DNA from: Candidatus Competibacter phosphatis
GTDB taxonomy: Bacteria; Pseudomonadota; Gammaproteobacteria; Competibacterales; Competibacteraceae
DNA: 64,000 nucleotides
Direction of reading: 5' to 3'
Assembly (NCBI RefSeq): GCF_012939995.1
Contig: NZ_SPMZ01000012.1
Coordinates: forward strand, 1-64,000
The notes under the pieces are model-generated. The model saw nothing but the letters and a program-made list of their open reading frames with translations, was not told the origin of the DNA and did not search any database. Of the stretch, positions 1 to 7,674 are shown piece after piece; positions within the stretch are counted from its first letter, which is position 1; each line of letters opens with the position of its first letter. Position numbers and translations under genes: made by a program.

Positions 1-1
1 G

Positions 2-579
2 AATTTCCCTTGCTGTATCGCCACAGCAACTTTGCTCGACAACCACCCGACGCGGGTGATCGTTCCGGTTGCGCCAGGATTCGGCAAGGCGGTCAAGGTG
101 GCGGTCTCGCTGGATTTCGCGGTGCGATTGGAAGTCGAGCAACCCGAGCCGGCGTTGATCGAGGAGATGGCGGCGGTGCTGGAGTTCTATCTACATCAGT
201 CCACGGTCGCTCAACCCATCGAATACTTTCATGGTTCCCTGCAAGGTTTTTCCATGATGAGCCAGTGCCGTTATGGGTGTTGCAGGACGACGATCCGCAG
301 TATCTGCGCTACGTCACCGACGAAGGTGTCGAACGACCGTCCAGGCGGCTGGTGGATCTGAACGCCAATATGGCGTTCGATGCCGGGTTGGAGGCATGGA
401 TCGCGCAAGTGTTGGCGGCGGGTGAAGAATGCCAGGGCTGCGAGTTTCTGAAAAACTGCGGCGGCTACTTCAAATGGCCGCGGCGCGATTACGACTGCGT
501 TGGAGTGAAGCGCCTGTTTGGCTATCTGCGGGATGCCGCCGCCGAACTGCGCCGCGATCTGGATGTGGGATCGACTTGA
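2..579 (+). CDS. C-terminal part of a SPASM-like Cys-motif protein, frameshifted
   Basis: Partial gene: the reading is open from the first bases, so the N-terminus lies upstream of the window. Reading frame 2 runs to about base 246 and the protein then continues in frame 1 to the TGA at 577-579. Adding one T to the T5 run at 247-251 joins them (HGSLQGF then FHDEPVPLW). Near the C-terminus is a cysteine cluster C-x2-C-x5-C-x12-C containing CGGYFK and DYDC. This resembles the auxiliary iron-sulfur (SPASM/twitch) tails of radical SAM peptide-modifying enzymes. Any catalytic CxxxCxxC domain would lie outside the window. I do not recognise the exact family. The radical SAM link is inference. Confidence 0.55.
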   Translation, partial: FPLLYRHSNFARQPPDAGDRSGCARIRQGGQGGGLAGFRGAIGSRATRAGVDRGDGGGAGVLSTSVHGRSTHRILSWFPARFFHDEPVPLWVLQDDDPQYLRYVTDEGVERPSRRLVDLNANMAFDAGLEAWIAQVLAAGEECQGCEFLKNCGGYFKWPRRDYDCVGVKRLFGYLRDAAAELRRDLDVGST

Positions 580-587
580 CGAACCTT

Positions 588-619
588 CCCGCCGGTGTTT
601 TGCCGGCGGGAGGGGTTTT
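588..619 (+). terminator. Probable intrinsic terminator
   Basis: Perfect 8-bp stem CCCGCCGG (588-595) / CCGGCGGG (603-610) with a 7-base loop, followed by AGGGG and a T4 stretch, 9 bases after the stop of the left-edge gene. The T-tract is displaced by a few bases, so efficiency is uncertain. Confidence 0.6.
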
Positions 620-668
620 CCGGCGACCCGGCGGTCGCCTGGTTTAGTCGTTGCGGTACTGTCTCTGG

Positions 669-890
669 TTATTGTTTTCGGCCATAAATGTTGCCGACCA
701 CGGCACCCGCCGCGCCGCCGATGATCGCCCCGGTCCCGGCACTGCCGCCGGTTAAGGAGCCCATGATCGCACCGCCCGCCGCGCCGATGGCCGCGCCGCT
801 CAAGGTGCCCTGCTGGGTTGGTGTCATGTCGGTGCAGCCGACGCTAAGGGCGAGGGCTGGCATCGCAATTAGAAAGCTGATCTTTTTCAT
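669..890 (-). CDS. Small glycine-zipper lipoprotein
   Basis: A 73-residue protein. The N-terminus is a short signal peptide (MKKISFLIAMPALALSVGC). The Cys at about residue 19 would be the lipidation site, although Ser at -3 makes the lipobox imperfect. The rest is a glycine zipper: repeated GxxxG-type runs (GAAIGAAGGAIMG, GAIIGGAAGAVVG), as in OsmB/YMGG-type envelope proteins that insert in or line the outer membrane. The start is supported by AGGAA 7 bases upstream. It lies 11 bases downstream of the 902-1333 gene on the same strand, so the two are probably co-transcribed. Envelope-stress function is only inferred from the family type. Confidence 0.8.
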   Translation of the reverse strand: MKKISFLIAMPALALSVGCTDMTPTQQGTLSGAAIGAAGGAIMGSLTGGSAGTGAIIGGAAGAVVGNIYGRKQ

Positions 891-901
891 GGCTTGATTC
901 C

Positions 902-1333
902 TCATTTTGCTTTGGACTGGTCGACCTTGGGCTTGACCATCTGGAACCAGATCACTTCGATGATGGGTTCCTGCTGCTTGTCGGGGTTGGCCTTGTAGTA
1001 GGCATCCACAGTTTCCACAATCTGCGGCACGGTCATGCCATCCAATGCCTTGACCAAGTGGGGGACGGTGGTGCGATGCTTGGGGTTCGGACCGGTCAAC
1101 TGGTATTCGATCATCGCCAAGTTCAGGATGCCAAGCACATAAGCCCGCCTTTCGGTTTCGGTGGCGCTCGACCAGCGCTCGCCGGTGGGAATCAGCCATT
1201 CCTCCTTCTGTGATGCAGCTGACTTGACGACGGCTGATTTGGGTTGGGCGGCTTGAACGACGGGTCCGCCGATGAGGGTCAAGGCCAGGCCCGCGGACAA
1301 CAGGGTAGCTTTGGCGAGATGAAATCTGGGCAT
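902..1333 (-). CDS. Hypothetical exported protein
   Basis: 143 residues. ATG at 1331-1333 (MPRFHLAK) is preferred over an upstream in-frame TTG because AAGGA lies just upstream of that ATG and inside the longer reading. A signal peptide covers about residues 1-28 (hydrophobic stretch LLSAGLALTLIGG, then VVQAAQ). The mature part is small, mostly helical and contains no cysteine. A recognisable block is WSSATETERRAYVLGILN followed by a C-terminal VIWFQMVKPK. I do not recognise the family. It is likely periplasmic and is probably translated together with the downstream glycine-zipper lipoprotein. Confidence 0.75.
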   Translation of the reverse strand: MPRFHLAKATLLSAGLALTLIGGPVVQAAQPKSAVVKSAASQKEEWLIPTGERWSSATETERRAYVLGILNLAMIEYQLTGPNPKHRTTVPHLVKALDGMTVPQIVETVDAYYKANPDKQQEPIIEVIWFQMVKPKVDQSKAK

Positions 1334-1436
1334 AAAAATTTCCTTCAATGAGCGCGTGGAGAAGGGGTGCCGGTACTCCCGCGAAGCGGGTTGAAATCAA
1401 GCACCAGTATAAACCTCTGGAGATATAAAGAGAGCT

Positions 1437-2030
1437 TCAGGCGGACTTTTCTGGGGAGCGGCGTGCTTGCCAGCGGTTGTACAGCCAGTTCCAGATCAAG
1501 TAAACAATGATAATTCCAACAGCCGCATAAACCAGGATTGGTATGAGATTTTGAACCATGATCATGACGGTCGAGCTGCTACCCAGGAAGATCGCGACGA
1601 CACAGAGTCGCCAATCGGAATAGATGCCGGCCAGAAAGGTGGTCAACGTGACGTTGAGCATCAGCAGGAAACTGGCCTGACGATCGTCGAAGCTACTCAT
1701 GAAGCCTTGGGTCGTCGCCATGAAAACCACTTGCATAAGCAGTAACAACGTCCCCCAGTGCAGGATTTGCCGGGCGATCAGCAGGACGCGGGCTTTGGCG
1801 GTCGGTTCGACGTTGTTCCATTGGGTGGCGATGCAGATCAGACCAAAGACCGGGATCAGGTAATGCCAGTACCAACGGCTACTTTGCGCATCGGTTTGCG
1901 TATAGGCCGCGCCGATCCAGGACAGTAGAATCATCAGATAAAAGCCGATGTCCCTGGGGCGAAAGATCTGCCGCAGCAGGCTGCGTTGGGTGGGGACAGG
2001 TTCGGTCGGGCTCAGTTCGAGTTCGGACAT
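1437..2030 (-). CDS. Six-helix integral membrane protein, unknown function
   Basis: 197 residues. Hydrophobic segments lie at about residues 28-45, 54-71, 83-106, 120-138, 140-157 and 160-182, predicting six transmembrane helices. The N-terminus is acidic and proline-rich and the C-terminus is basic (NRWQARRSPEKSA), which suggests a cytoplasmic tail. No catalytic or transport motif was identified and I do not recognise the family. It lies 36 bases downstream of the alpha/beta hydrolase gene in the same direction, so it may be the last gene of the hslO-mpl-ubiX run. Confidence 0.75.
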   Translation of the reverse strand: MSELELSPTEPVPTQRSLLRQIFRPRDIGFYLMILLSWIGAAYTQTDAQSSRWYWHYLIPVFGLICIATQWNNVEPTAKARVLLIARQILHWGTLLLLMQVVFMATTQGFMSSFDDRQASFLLMLNVTLTTFLAGIYSDWRLCVVAIFLGSSSTVMIMVQNLIPILVYAAVGIIIVYLIWNWLYNRWQARRSPEKSA

Positions 2031-2066
2031 GACGGTTTCCTTGCCTGGGTTCGATTTTCTAGAGGG

Positions 2067-2879
2067 TTACGGATCAATATTAGCGCATGCCCCGGCGATG
2101 AAACGCTCGGTGGCAGCCAGCACGGTTTCCCGTGCCTGATGGTGGGGGATGTGACCGCAACCGGGTAGCCACAACAGCTCCGTCGGGCCGGTGATCCCGG
2201 CGGCGATGGCGTCCACTTGGGCGCGGGTGCCGTACTCATCATCCTCGCCCTGGACGACCAGCACTGGGCAGACGATCCGGGGCAGTTCGGCTTCCATGTT
2301 CCAATCGCGATAGTCGGGTCGCAGCCAGGTGTCGCACCAGCCCCGAAACATGGCGTCGGTATTGTCGCCGTGGTAGCGCCGCAGTCCTTCCCGCAAATTC
2401 CCTTGTTGGTAAGCGTCTCGGGCACGTCGGATACCGACCAGGCATTTTTCATCGACGAAAACATGCGCCGCTTCGCTGATCGCGGCGCGCACCCGTTGGG
2501 GATAGGCGGCGGCGAACAACAGGGCGATGGAGCCGCCATCGCTGTGGCCGAACAGGATCGGCGGTTCGGCGACGCCGCAGGTTTCCAGTACTTCGGGCAG
2601 CGTGTCCCACGCCTCCCGTTGTAAATAGTCGTCGGGACGCGGCCCGACCAGCGGCTCGGAGCGGCCGTAACCCCAACGCTCGTAGACCAGTCCCGGCAAG
2701 CTGGTTTGGGCACACAATTGTTCGGGGAACCCCCTCCATTGCCCGATGCTGCCCAGCCCCTCGTGCAGAAAAACCAGGGTGGGGCCGGCGGCGGCGCGTG
2801 GGGGGAGCAGATGCTCGGCGTGCAGCCGGTGGCCAGCGGCCTCTAGAGCATGATGATGGCGGCGGACGAGTTCGGTCAT
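2067..2879 (-). CDS. Alpha/beta hydrolase
   Basis: 270 residues with the alpha/beta-hydrolase layout: oxyanion strand LVFLHEGLGS at about 34-43, nucleophile elbow GHSDGG near residue 112, and a late histidine in GCGHIPHH near 240. The catalytic Asp is probably within VQGEDDEYGT near 213. These predict a soluble serine hydrolase such as an esterase or C-C hydrolase; the substrate cannot be told. The ATG lies 7 bases after the stop of the Lon-N gene, with no clear Shine-Dalgarno sequence, suggesting translational coupling. Confidence 0.85.
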   Translation of the reverse strand: MTELVRRHHHALEAAGHRLHAEHLLPPRAAAGPTLVFLHEGLGSIGQWRGFPEQLCAQTSLPGLVYERWGYGRSEPLVGPRPDDYLQREAWDTLPEVLETCGVAEPPILFGHSDGGSIALLFAAAYPQRVRAAISEAAHVFVDEKCLVGIRRARDAYQQGNLREGLRRYHGDNTDAMFRGWCDTWLRPDYRDWNMEAELPRIVCPVLVVQGEDDEYGTRAQVDAIAAGITGPTELLWLPGCGHIPHHQARETVLAATERFIAGACANIDP

Positions 2880-2886
2880 GGGGAAT

Positions 2887-3486
2887 TCAGGCGATGTTTT
2901 GTTCCTGGAAGATCGCCAGCAGGATGTCCAGCCGCTGCCGGGGTTCGTTCATCTCCAGCAGGGTGTGACGGACGTGCGGCGGTAGGGGCAGGATTTCCGC
3001 CAGGCGGTTACCGACCCAGGCGGCATTCTCCCAATCCGGCGTCAGGAACCGGCGATAGGGCGCCAGTTCCTCGCGGTCCAACAGATCGCGGAGGACACGG
3101 ACCAGAGGTTCGTGGCTGGGCAAAGTCGATTGCGCCGGATCGTCCGGCAGCCACCGCACCTGAGCGATCAGCAGTTGATCGGGCCGCGCATGGTGGTCGA
3201 CCACGCGCAGTCGTTGTGTGCCCAGACAGGTGATGCCGAGCAGGCCATCGTCCAATTGATCGAAATCCACGATGCGCGCCAGGGTGCCGACCGGATGGAT
3301 GCGGGTCGGCGGGCTGCCCGTTTCGCGCCCCTCGTGGATCGTGACCACGCCGAAACCGCTGTCGGTGCGTAGACAAGTGCTGATCAGATCCAGATAGCGG
3401 GTTTCGAAGATCCGCAGAGGCAAGATCCCGCCGGGAAACAGCACGGTGTTCAGTGGAAACAGGGGGAGTTCCTGGGTGGCTGTCAT
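2887..3486 (-). CDS. Lon N-terminal-domain (substrate-binding) protein
   Basis: 199 residues matching the stand-alone LON substrate-binding domain: the N-terminal signature LPLFPLNTVLFPGGILPL, followed by RIFETRYLDLI. There is no AAA+ or protease domain, so it is not Lon itself. Such proteins are widespread in Proteobacteria. A role in binding unfolded or target proteins is inferred from the domain. It starts 6 bases after the ubiX stop codon and its stop lies 7 bases before the hydrolase start, so it sits in a tight operon. Confidence 0.9.
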   Translation of the reverse strand: MTATQELPLFPLNTVLFPGGILPLRIFETRYLDLISTCLRTDSGFGVVTIHEGRETGSPPTRIHPVGTLARIVDFDQLDDGLLGITCLGTQRLRVVDHHARPDQLLIAQVRWLPDDPAQSTLPSHEPLVRVLRDLLDREELAPYRRFLTPDWENAAWVGNRLAEILPLPPHVRHTLLEMNEPRQRLDILLAIFQEQNIA

Positions 3487-3492
3487 GATCGC

Positions 3493-4113
3493 TCAGCTCG
3501 GTTCCAACGGTTCGCCCCAGCGTGGCAGCAGCGCGTGGGGAATGTCCAGTTGATCGAGGATTCTGGCCACGATGAAGTCCACCAGTTCCGCCGCCGTGGT
3601 CGGCCGGTAGTAAAAACCGGGGTTGGTCGGCAGGATGACCGCGCCGGCGCGGGCCAGCCGCAGCATGTTTTCCAGGTGGATGACGGACAGCGGCGTTTCC
3701 CGTAGCGCCAGAATCAGCTTGCGCCCTTCCTTGAGCGCGACGTCGGCCGCGCGTTCCAGCAGGTTGTCGCTGTTGCCGTTGGCGATGGCGGCCAATGTGC
3801 CGGTGGTGCAGGGGCAAACCACCATCGCTCGCGCCCGTGCCGAGCCGCTGGCCGGCGGCGCGGTCCATTCCTCCTGGCCGAATACCCGTAGTTGCTCGGG
3901 ATCGCAGCGGTACCGTTCGACCAGTACCCGCCGGATGTCGCGCGGCCGACCGGGCAGGCGCAGCTCGGTTTCCATGTGGATCACGATCTGCGCCGCTTTC
4001 GATATCAACAGTTGCACCGGGTGGCCGGCATCCAGCAGGCATTGCAGCAAGCGCAGCCCATAATCGGCGCCGGACGCGCCGGTCATGCCAAGGATGATGG
4101 GGTGGTCAGGCAT
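3493..4113 (-). CDS. ubiX: Flavin prenyltransferase UbiX
   Basis: 206 residues. UbiX joins dimethylallyl phosphate to FMN to make the prenylated FMN used by UbiD decarboxylase in ubiquinone synthesis. The N-terminal flavin-binding signature ILGMTGASGADYGLRLL is clear, as are VVCPCTTGTLAAIANG and the C-terminal PTNPGFYYRP loop. The start at 4113 (MPDHPIILG) is chosen because it begins the conserved strand; a longer reading upstream lacks homology. The start overlaps the end of mpl by 8 bases, showing translational coupling. No ubiD is in this window. Confidence 0.95.
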   Translation of the reverse strand: MPDHPIILGMTGASGADYGLRLLQCLLDAGHPVQLLISKAAQIVIHMETELRLPGRPRDIRRVLVERYRCDPEQLRVFGQEEWTAPPASGSARARAMVVCPCTTGTLAAIANGNSDNLLERAADVALKEGRKLILALRETPLSVIHLENMLRLARAGAVILPTNPGFYYRPTTAAELVDFIVARILDQLDIPHALLPRWGEPLEPS

Positions 4114-5471
4114 CGGCGTCCGCGCGTAGCTTTCGCAGCAGCCGCTCGTGAATGCCGCCAAAACCGCCGTTGCTCATGATCAGCACCTGTGTACCCGGTT
4201 GGGTCCGAGCGCGTATAGCGGTCAGTGTATCGTCGAGCGAATGGCAGACTTGCCCGCGCGGGCCGAGCGCCGTCGCGACCGCGCCGAGATCCCAGCCGAG
4301 ATCGGGTGCTTGATACAGCACCACCGCGTCGGCCAGCGCTAGGGCGGGCGCCAGGCTATCCTTGAACACGCCCAGCTTCATGGTGTTGGAGCGTGGCTCC
4401 AGCACGGCGACGATTGGCTGGTCACCGACCCGAGCGCGCAGCCCGGCCAGCGTGGTCGCAATCGCGGTGGGGTGGTGGGCGAAATCGTCGTAGACCGTCA
4501 CGCTGTTAACTGTGCCGCGTGCTTCCAGCCGTCGCTTGATGCCCTGAAAATCCGCCAGCGCGGCGAGCGCCGTCGTCGTCGCTACGCCGACATGACGGGC
4601 GGCGGCGAGGGCGGCGAGGGCGTTGTGGACGTTGTGCAGCCCCAGTTGCGGCCATTCCGCCCGGCCTTGCGGTGATCCTTGGTGGTACACCTCGAAAGCG
4701 CTGCCGTCGGGAGCAATCGCCCGCGCTTCCCAATCGCCGGTCCCGAAACGCTCCACCGGGGTCCAGCAGCCCATCGTCAATACCTCGGCCAGATTCGGGT
4801 CTTGTCCGTTGGCGACGATCAGACCGCGGCCTGGCACGGTTCGTAGCAGGTGATGGAACTGGCGCTGAATCGCCGCCAGATCGGGGAAGATGTCGGCGTG
4901 ATCGAATTCCAGGTTGTTCAGAATCAGGGTGCGTGGTCGGTAGTGGACGAACTTGGAGCGTTTATCGAAAAAACGCCGTGTCGTACTCATCGGCTTCCAC
5001 CACGAAAAACGGTGTGCGGCCCAATCGCGCCGACACGCCGAAATTGCTTGGAATGCCGCCGATCAGAAAGCCAGGTTCCAGACCAGCGCGCTCCAGAATC
5101 CAGGCCAGCAAACTGCTGGTGGAGGTTTTGCCATGGGTGCCGGCCACCGCCAGTACGTGACGCCCGCGCAGCACATGATCCGCCAGCCAGGCTGGGCCGG
5201 AGGTGTAGGGCAGGTCGCGATCGAGCAGTTCCTCGACGATCGGCCGGCCCCGGCTCATCACGTTGCCGACCACCACCATGTCCGGCTGGAATTCGGCGAG
5301 CTGATCGGGATCGTAGCCTTCCCGCAGGGCGATACCGGCCTCGGCCAGTTGGGTGCTCATCGGCGGATAGACGCCGGCGTCGCAACCGGACACGGTATGC
5401 CCCGCCGCGCGGGCCAGCAGGGCGACGCCGGCCATGAACGTACCGCAAATACCGAGGATATGAATATGCAT
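4106..5471 (-). CDS. mpl: Murein-tripeptide ligase Mpl (frameshifted in this assembly)
   Basis: Mpl attaches recycled L-Ala-gamma-D-Glu-meso-DAP to UDP-MurNAc, feeding murein recycling back into the cytoplasmic pathway. The N-terminal half begins MHIHILGICGTFMAGVA and carries the ATP loop GTHGKTSTSS, reading to EADEYDTAFF. The remainder, DKRSKFVHYRPRTLILNN, is in another frame. Removing one A from the A6 run at 4968-4973 joins them into a 454-residue protein, the usual Mpl length (about 457). The start at 5471 has GGGGAG about 7 bases upstream. The single-base homopolymer insertion is most simply an assembly error. The gene overlaps ubiX downstream. Confidence 0.93.
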
Positions 5472-5530
5472 GCGGGAATCTCCCCATCCGACCCGGTTAC
5501 GGGTGCAAGACGGTGCAGGGTTGGAGCGTC

Positions 5531-6031
5531 TCAGCCGATCCAGCCGGTGAGCGTCCAGGATAAAAAGGTATAGCCCAGGGCGTAGAGCGCACCGATCCAG
5601 ACCGGGGTGTTGAATGCATGGCGCAGAATGTGGGCCATGACGGCGATGCTCCAGACCATCAACGCCAGCATCAGCAGCGAGGGAAACTGGCTGTCGCCTT
5701 GCGGTCCCTGGCGCACGATCCAGAGCATGGGCGGCAACGCCAACAGGCCCATCAGGGTGCCGGAACCGGTCAGGGCGGTCAGGGTTTGTTCGAAGCGGCC
5801 GGGATGCCGGTGCAGGATCAGCATCAGATACAGCAGGCCGGCCAGTAGCACCATGTCCAGCAGTATTTGTAGGAGCGCCACCTGAACCGGTACGCTCAGG
5901 GTCAGCACCAGCAGACCGGATGCGCCATAAGCCAACAAACACATCTTCAGCAGCGCCATGGAGGCCGGTACGTCCCGCGGGCCTTTACGGAACAGGCAAA
6001 TATCCAGAAACAGATCGAACAGGATGCGCAT
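5531..6031 (-). CDS. Small integral membrane protein between hslO and mpl
   Basis: 166 residues, starting MRILFDLFLDICLF 4 bases after the hslO stop codon. About four to five hydrophobic helices follow (residues about 28-50, 52-72, 85-104, 112-128, 140-160), joined by short loops. There are no cysteine clusters and no nucleotide-binding motif. I do not recognise a named family; a Yip1-like inner-membrane protein is one possibility. Its placement between a redox chaperone and mpl gives no clear functional clue. Confidence 0.75.
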   Translation of the reverse strand: MRILFDLFLDICLFRKGPRDVPASMALLKMCLLAYGASGLLVLTLSVPVQVALLQILLDMVLLAGLLYLMLILHRHPGRFEQTLTALTGSGTLMGLLALPPMLWIVRQGPQGDSQFPSLLMLALMVWSIAVMAHILRHAFNTPVWIGALYALGYTFLSWTLTGWIG

Positions 6032-6035
6032 GGAT

Positions 6036-6905
6036 TCAGTGGCGAACGACGGAGGGAGCGGGGCCGGTGGCCGCGAACAAGCCGGCGATGTCGAGCGGGT
6101 CAAAGACGTAGCGGTGGCCGCAAAACTCGCAGTCCACCTGTAGCGTGCGTCCATCGGCCAGCGCCTGGCGGAGTTCGTCCTCGCCCAGTGCGCTCAGCAT
6201 GCCGGCGGTGCGTTCCCGCGAGCAGTTGCAACGGTAGCGAAAACTCCGCGGGGCGAATAGCCGGATATCCTCTTCATGAAACAACCGTCGCAGCAGGGTG
6301 GAAGCATCCAGTCGCAGCAGTTCGGTGGATTGCAGGGTGTCGGCCAGCACATTCAGACGCCGCCAAGCATCCGGTTCGGTGTCGTTGCCGGGTAGTTGCT
6401 GCAACAGCAGGCCGGCAGTGGTTTGCTCGTCGGTGGCCAGCCAGATCCGGGTTGGTAATTGCTCCGAATGGGCGAAATAGTGCTCCAGGGTTTCCGTCAG
6501 GGTATCGCCGCGCAGTTCGATCACACTTTGATAGGGCTCCTTGCCCGAGTCGGCGTCAAGGGTCAGGACGAGTGTGCCGTCGCCGCACAGCGCGCGCAGC
6601 GGCGCCGGTTCCGGGTCGCCGTTCCAGCGGGCCAGTCCGCGCAGGGTACGGTCGGCGGCGACTTGCACCACCAGCAAACGCAGTGGTCCGCGCGCCTGGA
6701 TTTGCAAGGTCAACAGGCCATCGAATTTGACGGTCGCCGATAGCAGGGCAGCGGCGGCGATAGCCTCGCCCAGCACCTGGCGGATCGCTGCCGGGTAGGC
6801 GCGGCGCTCCAGCACCGTCCGCCATGTAGCGTCAAGCCACACGATTTCGCCGCGGATCGGCAGGGTTTCGAAAAGGAAGCGTTGCAGGCAGTCGCGGTCG
6901 GACAT
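6036..6905 (-). CDS. hslO: Redox-regulated chaperone Hsp33
   Basis: 289 residues. Hsp33 is a holdase switched on by oxidation of a C-terminal zinc site. The four zinc cysteines are present: CxC in FRYRCNCSRERT and CxxC in DCEFCGHRY. The N-terminal domain begins CLQRFLFETLPIRGEIVWLD, and the GDGTLVLTLD segment is typical. The start used is ATG at 6903-6905; an in-frame ATG 15 bases upstream is equally possible because neither has a strong Shine-Dalgarno sequence. First gene of the minus-strand run, divergent from the dcw cluster. Confidence 0.95.
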   Translation of the reverse strand: MSDRDCLQRFLFETLPIRGEIVWLDATWRTVLERRAYPAAIRQVLGEAIAAAALLSATVKFDGLLTLQIQARGPLRLLVVQVAADRTLRGLARWNGDPEPAPLRALCGDGTLVLTLDADSGKEPYQSVIELRGDTLTETLEHYFAHSEQLPTRIWLATDEQTTAGLLLQQLPGNDTEPDAWRRLNVLADTLQSTELLRLDASTLLRRLFHEEDIRLFAPRSFRYRCNCSRERTAGMLSALGEDELRQALADGRTLQVDCEFCGHRYVFDPLDIAGLFAATGPAPSVVRH

Positions 6906-7037
6906 GTTCGTGGCTGGCATTGCTCGGTGGAAAGTAGGCCAAGGCGCAAAGTACCCGCTTGCCGCGACTTTAACAAGATGCGGGAACGCGCCGCGCTTGT
7001 TGCCTGGTCCGGGGAGGCGCCGACCCTCCATATTCAA

Positions 7038-7123
7038 ATCGAATGATATAAATTAATTTTTTGTTGAAATAGCAATATATTGTTTTAATTTGCTTTTTTA
7101 AAAAAGCCGTGCGTTAGCTTTTC
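7038..7123. other. AT-rich stretch between hslO and the dcw promoter
   Basis: About 70 bases rich in A and T (ATATAAATTAATTTTTTG, AATATATTGTTTTAATTTG) in an otherwise GC-rich sequence, directly upstream of the mraZ -35 element. It could act as an UP element or bendable DNA for the dcw promoter and may also hold the divergent hslO promoter. No confident -10/-35 pair was found for hslO. Confidence 0.5.
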
Positions 7124-7153
7124 TTGACAGCGCTAGCTGGACCTTCCTATAGT
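7124..7153 (+). promoter_or_regulatory. Sigma70 promoter of the dcw cluster (Pmra)
   Basis: TTGACA at 7124-7129, an 18-base spacer, and TATAGT at 7148-7153. The expected start of transcription near 7160 falls at the first MraZ box. It stands upstream of mraZ in the position of the E. coli Pmra promoter. Confidence 0.85.
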
Positions 7154-7156
7154 CTG

Positions 7157-7181
7157 GTGGCGGAAAGTGGGAAAATGTGGG
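7157..7181 (+). promoter_or_regulatory. Three MraZ boxes
   Basis: Direct repeats GTGGC (7157-7161), GTGGG (7167-7171) and GTGGG (7177-7181), with exactly 10-base spacing, just downstream of the -10 element. The GTGGG-N5 repeat pattern upstream of mraZ is the known MraZ operator in E. coli and other bacteria, so autorepression of the dcw promoter by MraZ is expected. Confidence 0.88.
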
Positions 7182-7215
7182 GCGTGAGGTTGGTTCGATC
7201 CCAAGGAGTGCGGCG

Positions 7216-7671
7216 TTGTTCCGTGGCGTCAATCCGTTATCGCTGGATGGCAAGGGGCGGCTGTCGTTGCCGGTCAAGTACCGCCAGTGCCTGCTGGATG
7301 CGGCGGCTGGGCAATTGGTGCTGACCATCGATCGCGACCGTTGCCTGCTGTTGTATCCACTCCCGGTTTGGGAAGAAGTCGAGCGCAAGCTGATCCAGCT
7401 TTCCAGTACCAACCAGCGAACCAGAGCCCTCAAGCGATTGTTGTTGGGACATGCCGAGGAATGTTGCCTGGATGCCAGCGGCCGGATTTTGCTTCCGGCA
7501 CCCCTGCGCGAATTCGCGAACCTGGAGAAGCGAGTGGTGCTGGTGGGGCAGGGGAATAAATTCGAAATCTGGAATGAGCCGTCCTGGTACGCATGGCGCG
7601 AGTCGCTGTTGGCCGGCGGCGAAGAGCAGGCCGGCAAGCCGTCGCCCGACCTGGATGCGCTGGCGTTCTAG
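7216..7671 (+). CDS. mraZ: Transcriptional regulator MraZ
   Basis: 151 residues, AbrB-like DNA-binding protein that represses the dcw promoter. The sequence LFRGVNPLSLDGKGRLSLP begins the first of two swapped-hairpin MraZ repeats; the second is ECCLDASGRILLPAPLR. The start is a TTG at 7216-7218: AAGGAG at 7203-7208 lies 7 bases upstream, and this start aligns with the MFRG start of known MraZ proteins. An upstream in-frame GTG at 7177 would overlap an MraZ box and is rejected. First gene of the division cluster. Confidence 0.95.
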   Translation: MFRGVNPLSLDGKGRLSLPVKYRQCLLDAAAGQLVLTIDRDRCLLLYPLPVWEEVERKLIQLSSTNQRTRALKRLLLGHAEECCLDASGRILLPAPLREFANLEKRVVLVGQGNKFEIWNEPSWYAWRESLLAGGEEQAGKPSPDLDALAF

Positions 7672-7674
7672 CGC

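Noticed and set aside
4962-5942. Upstream extension of Mpl into the membrane-protein gene
   Set aside because: The extension is low-complexity Arg/Pro-rich out-of-frame translation. Mpl homology begins at MHIHILG, with a good ribosome-binding site at 5471.
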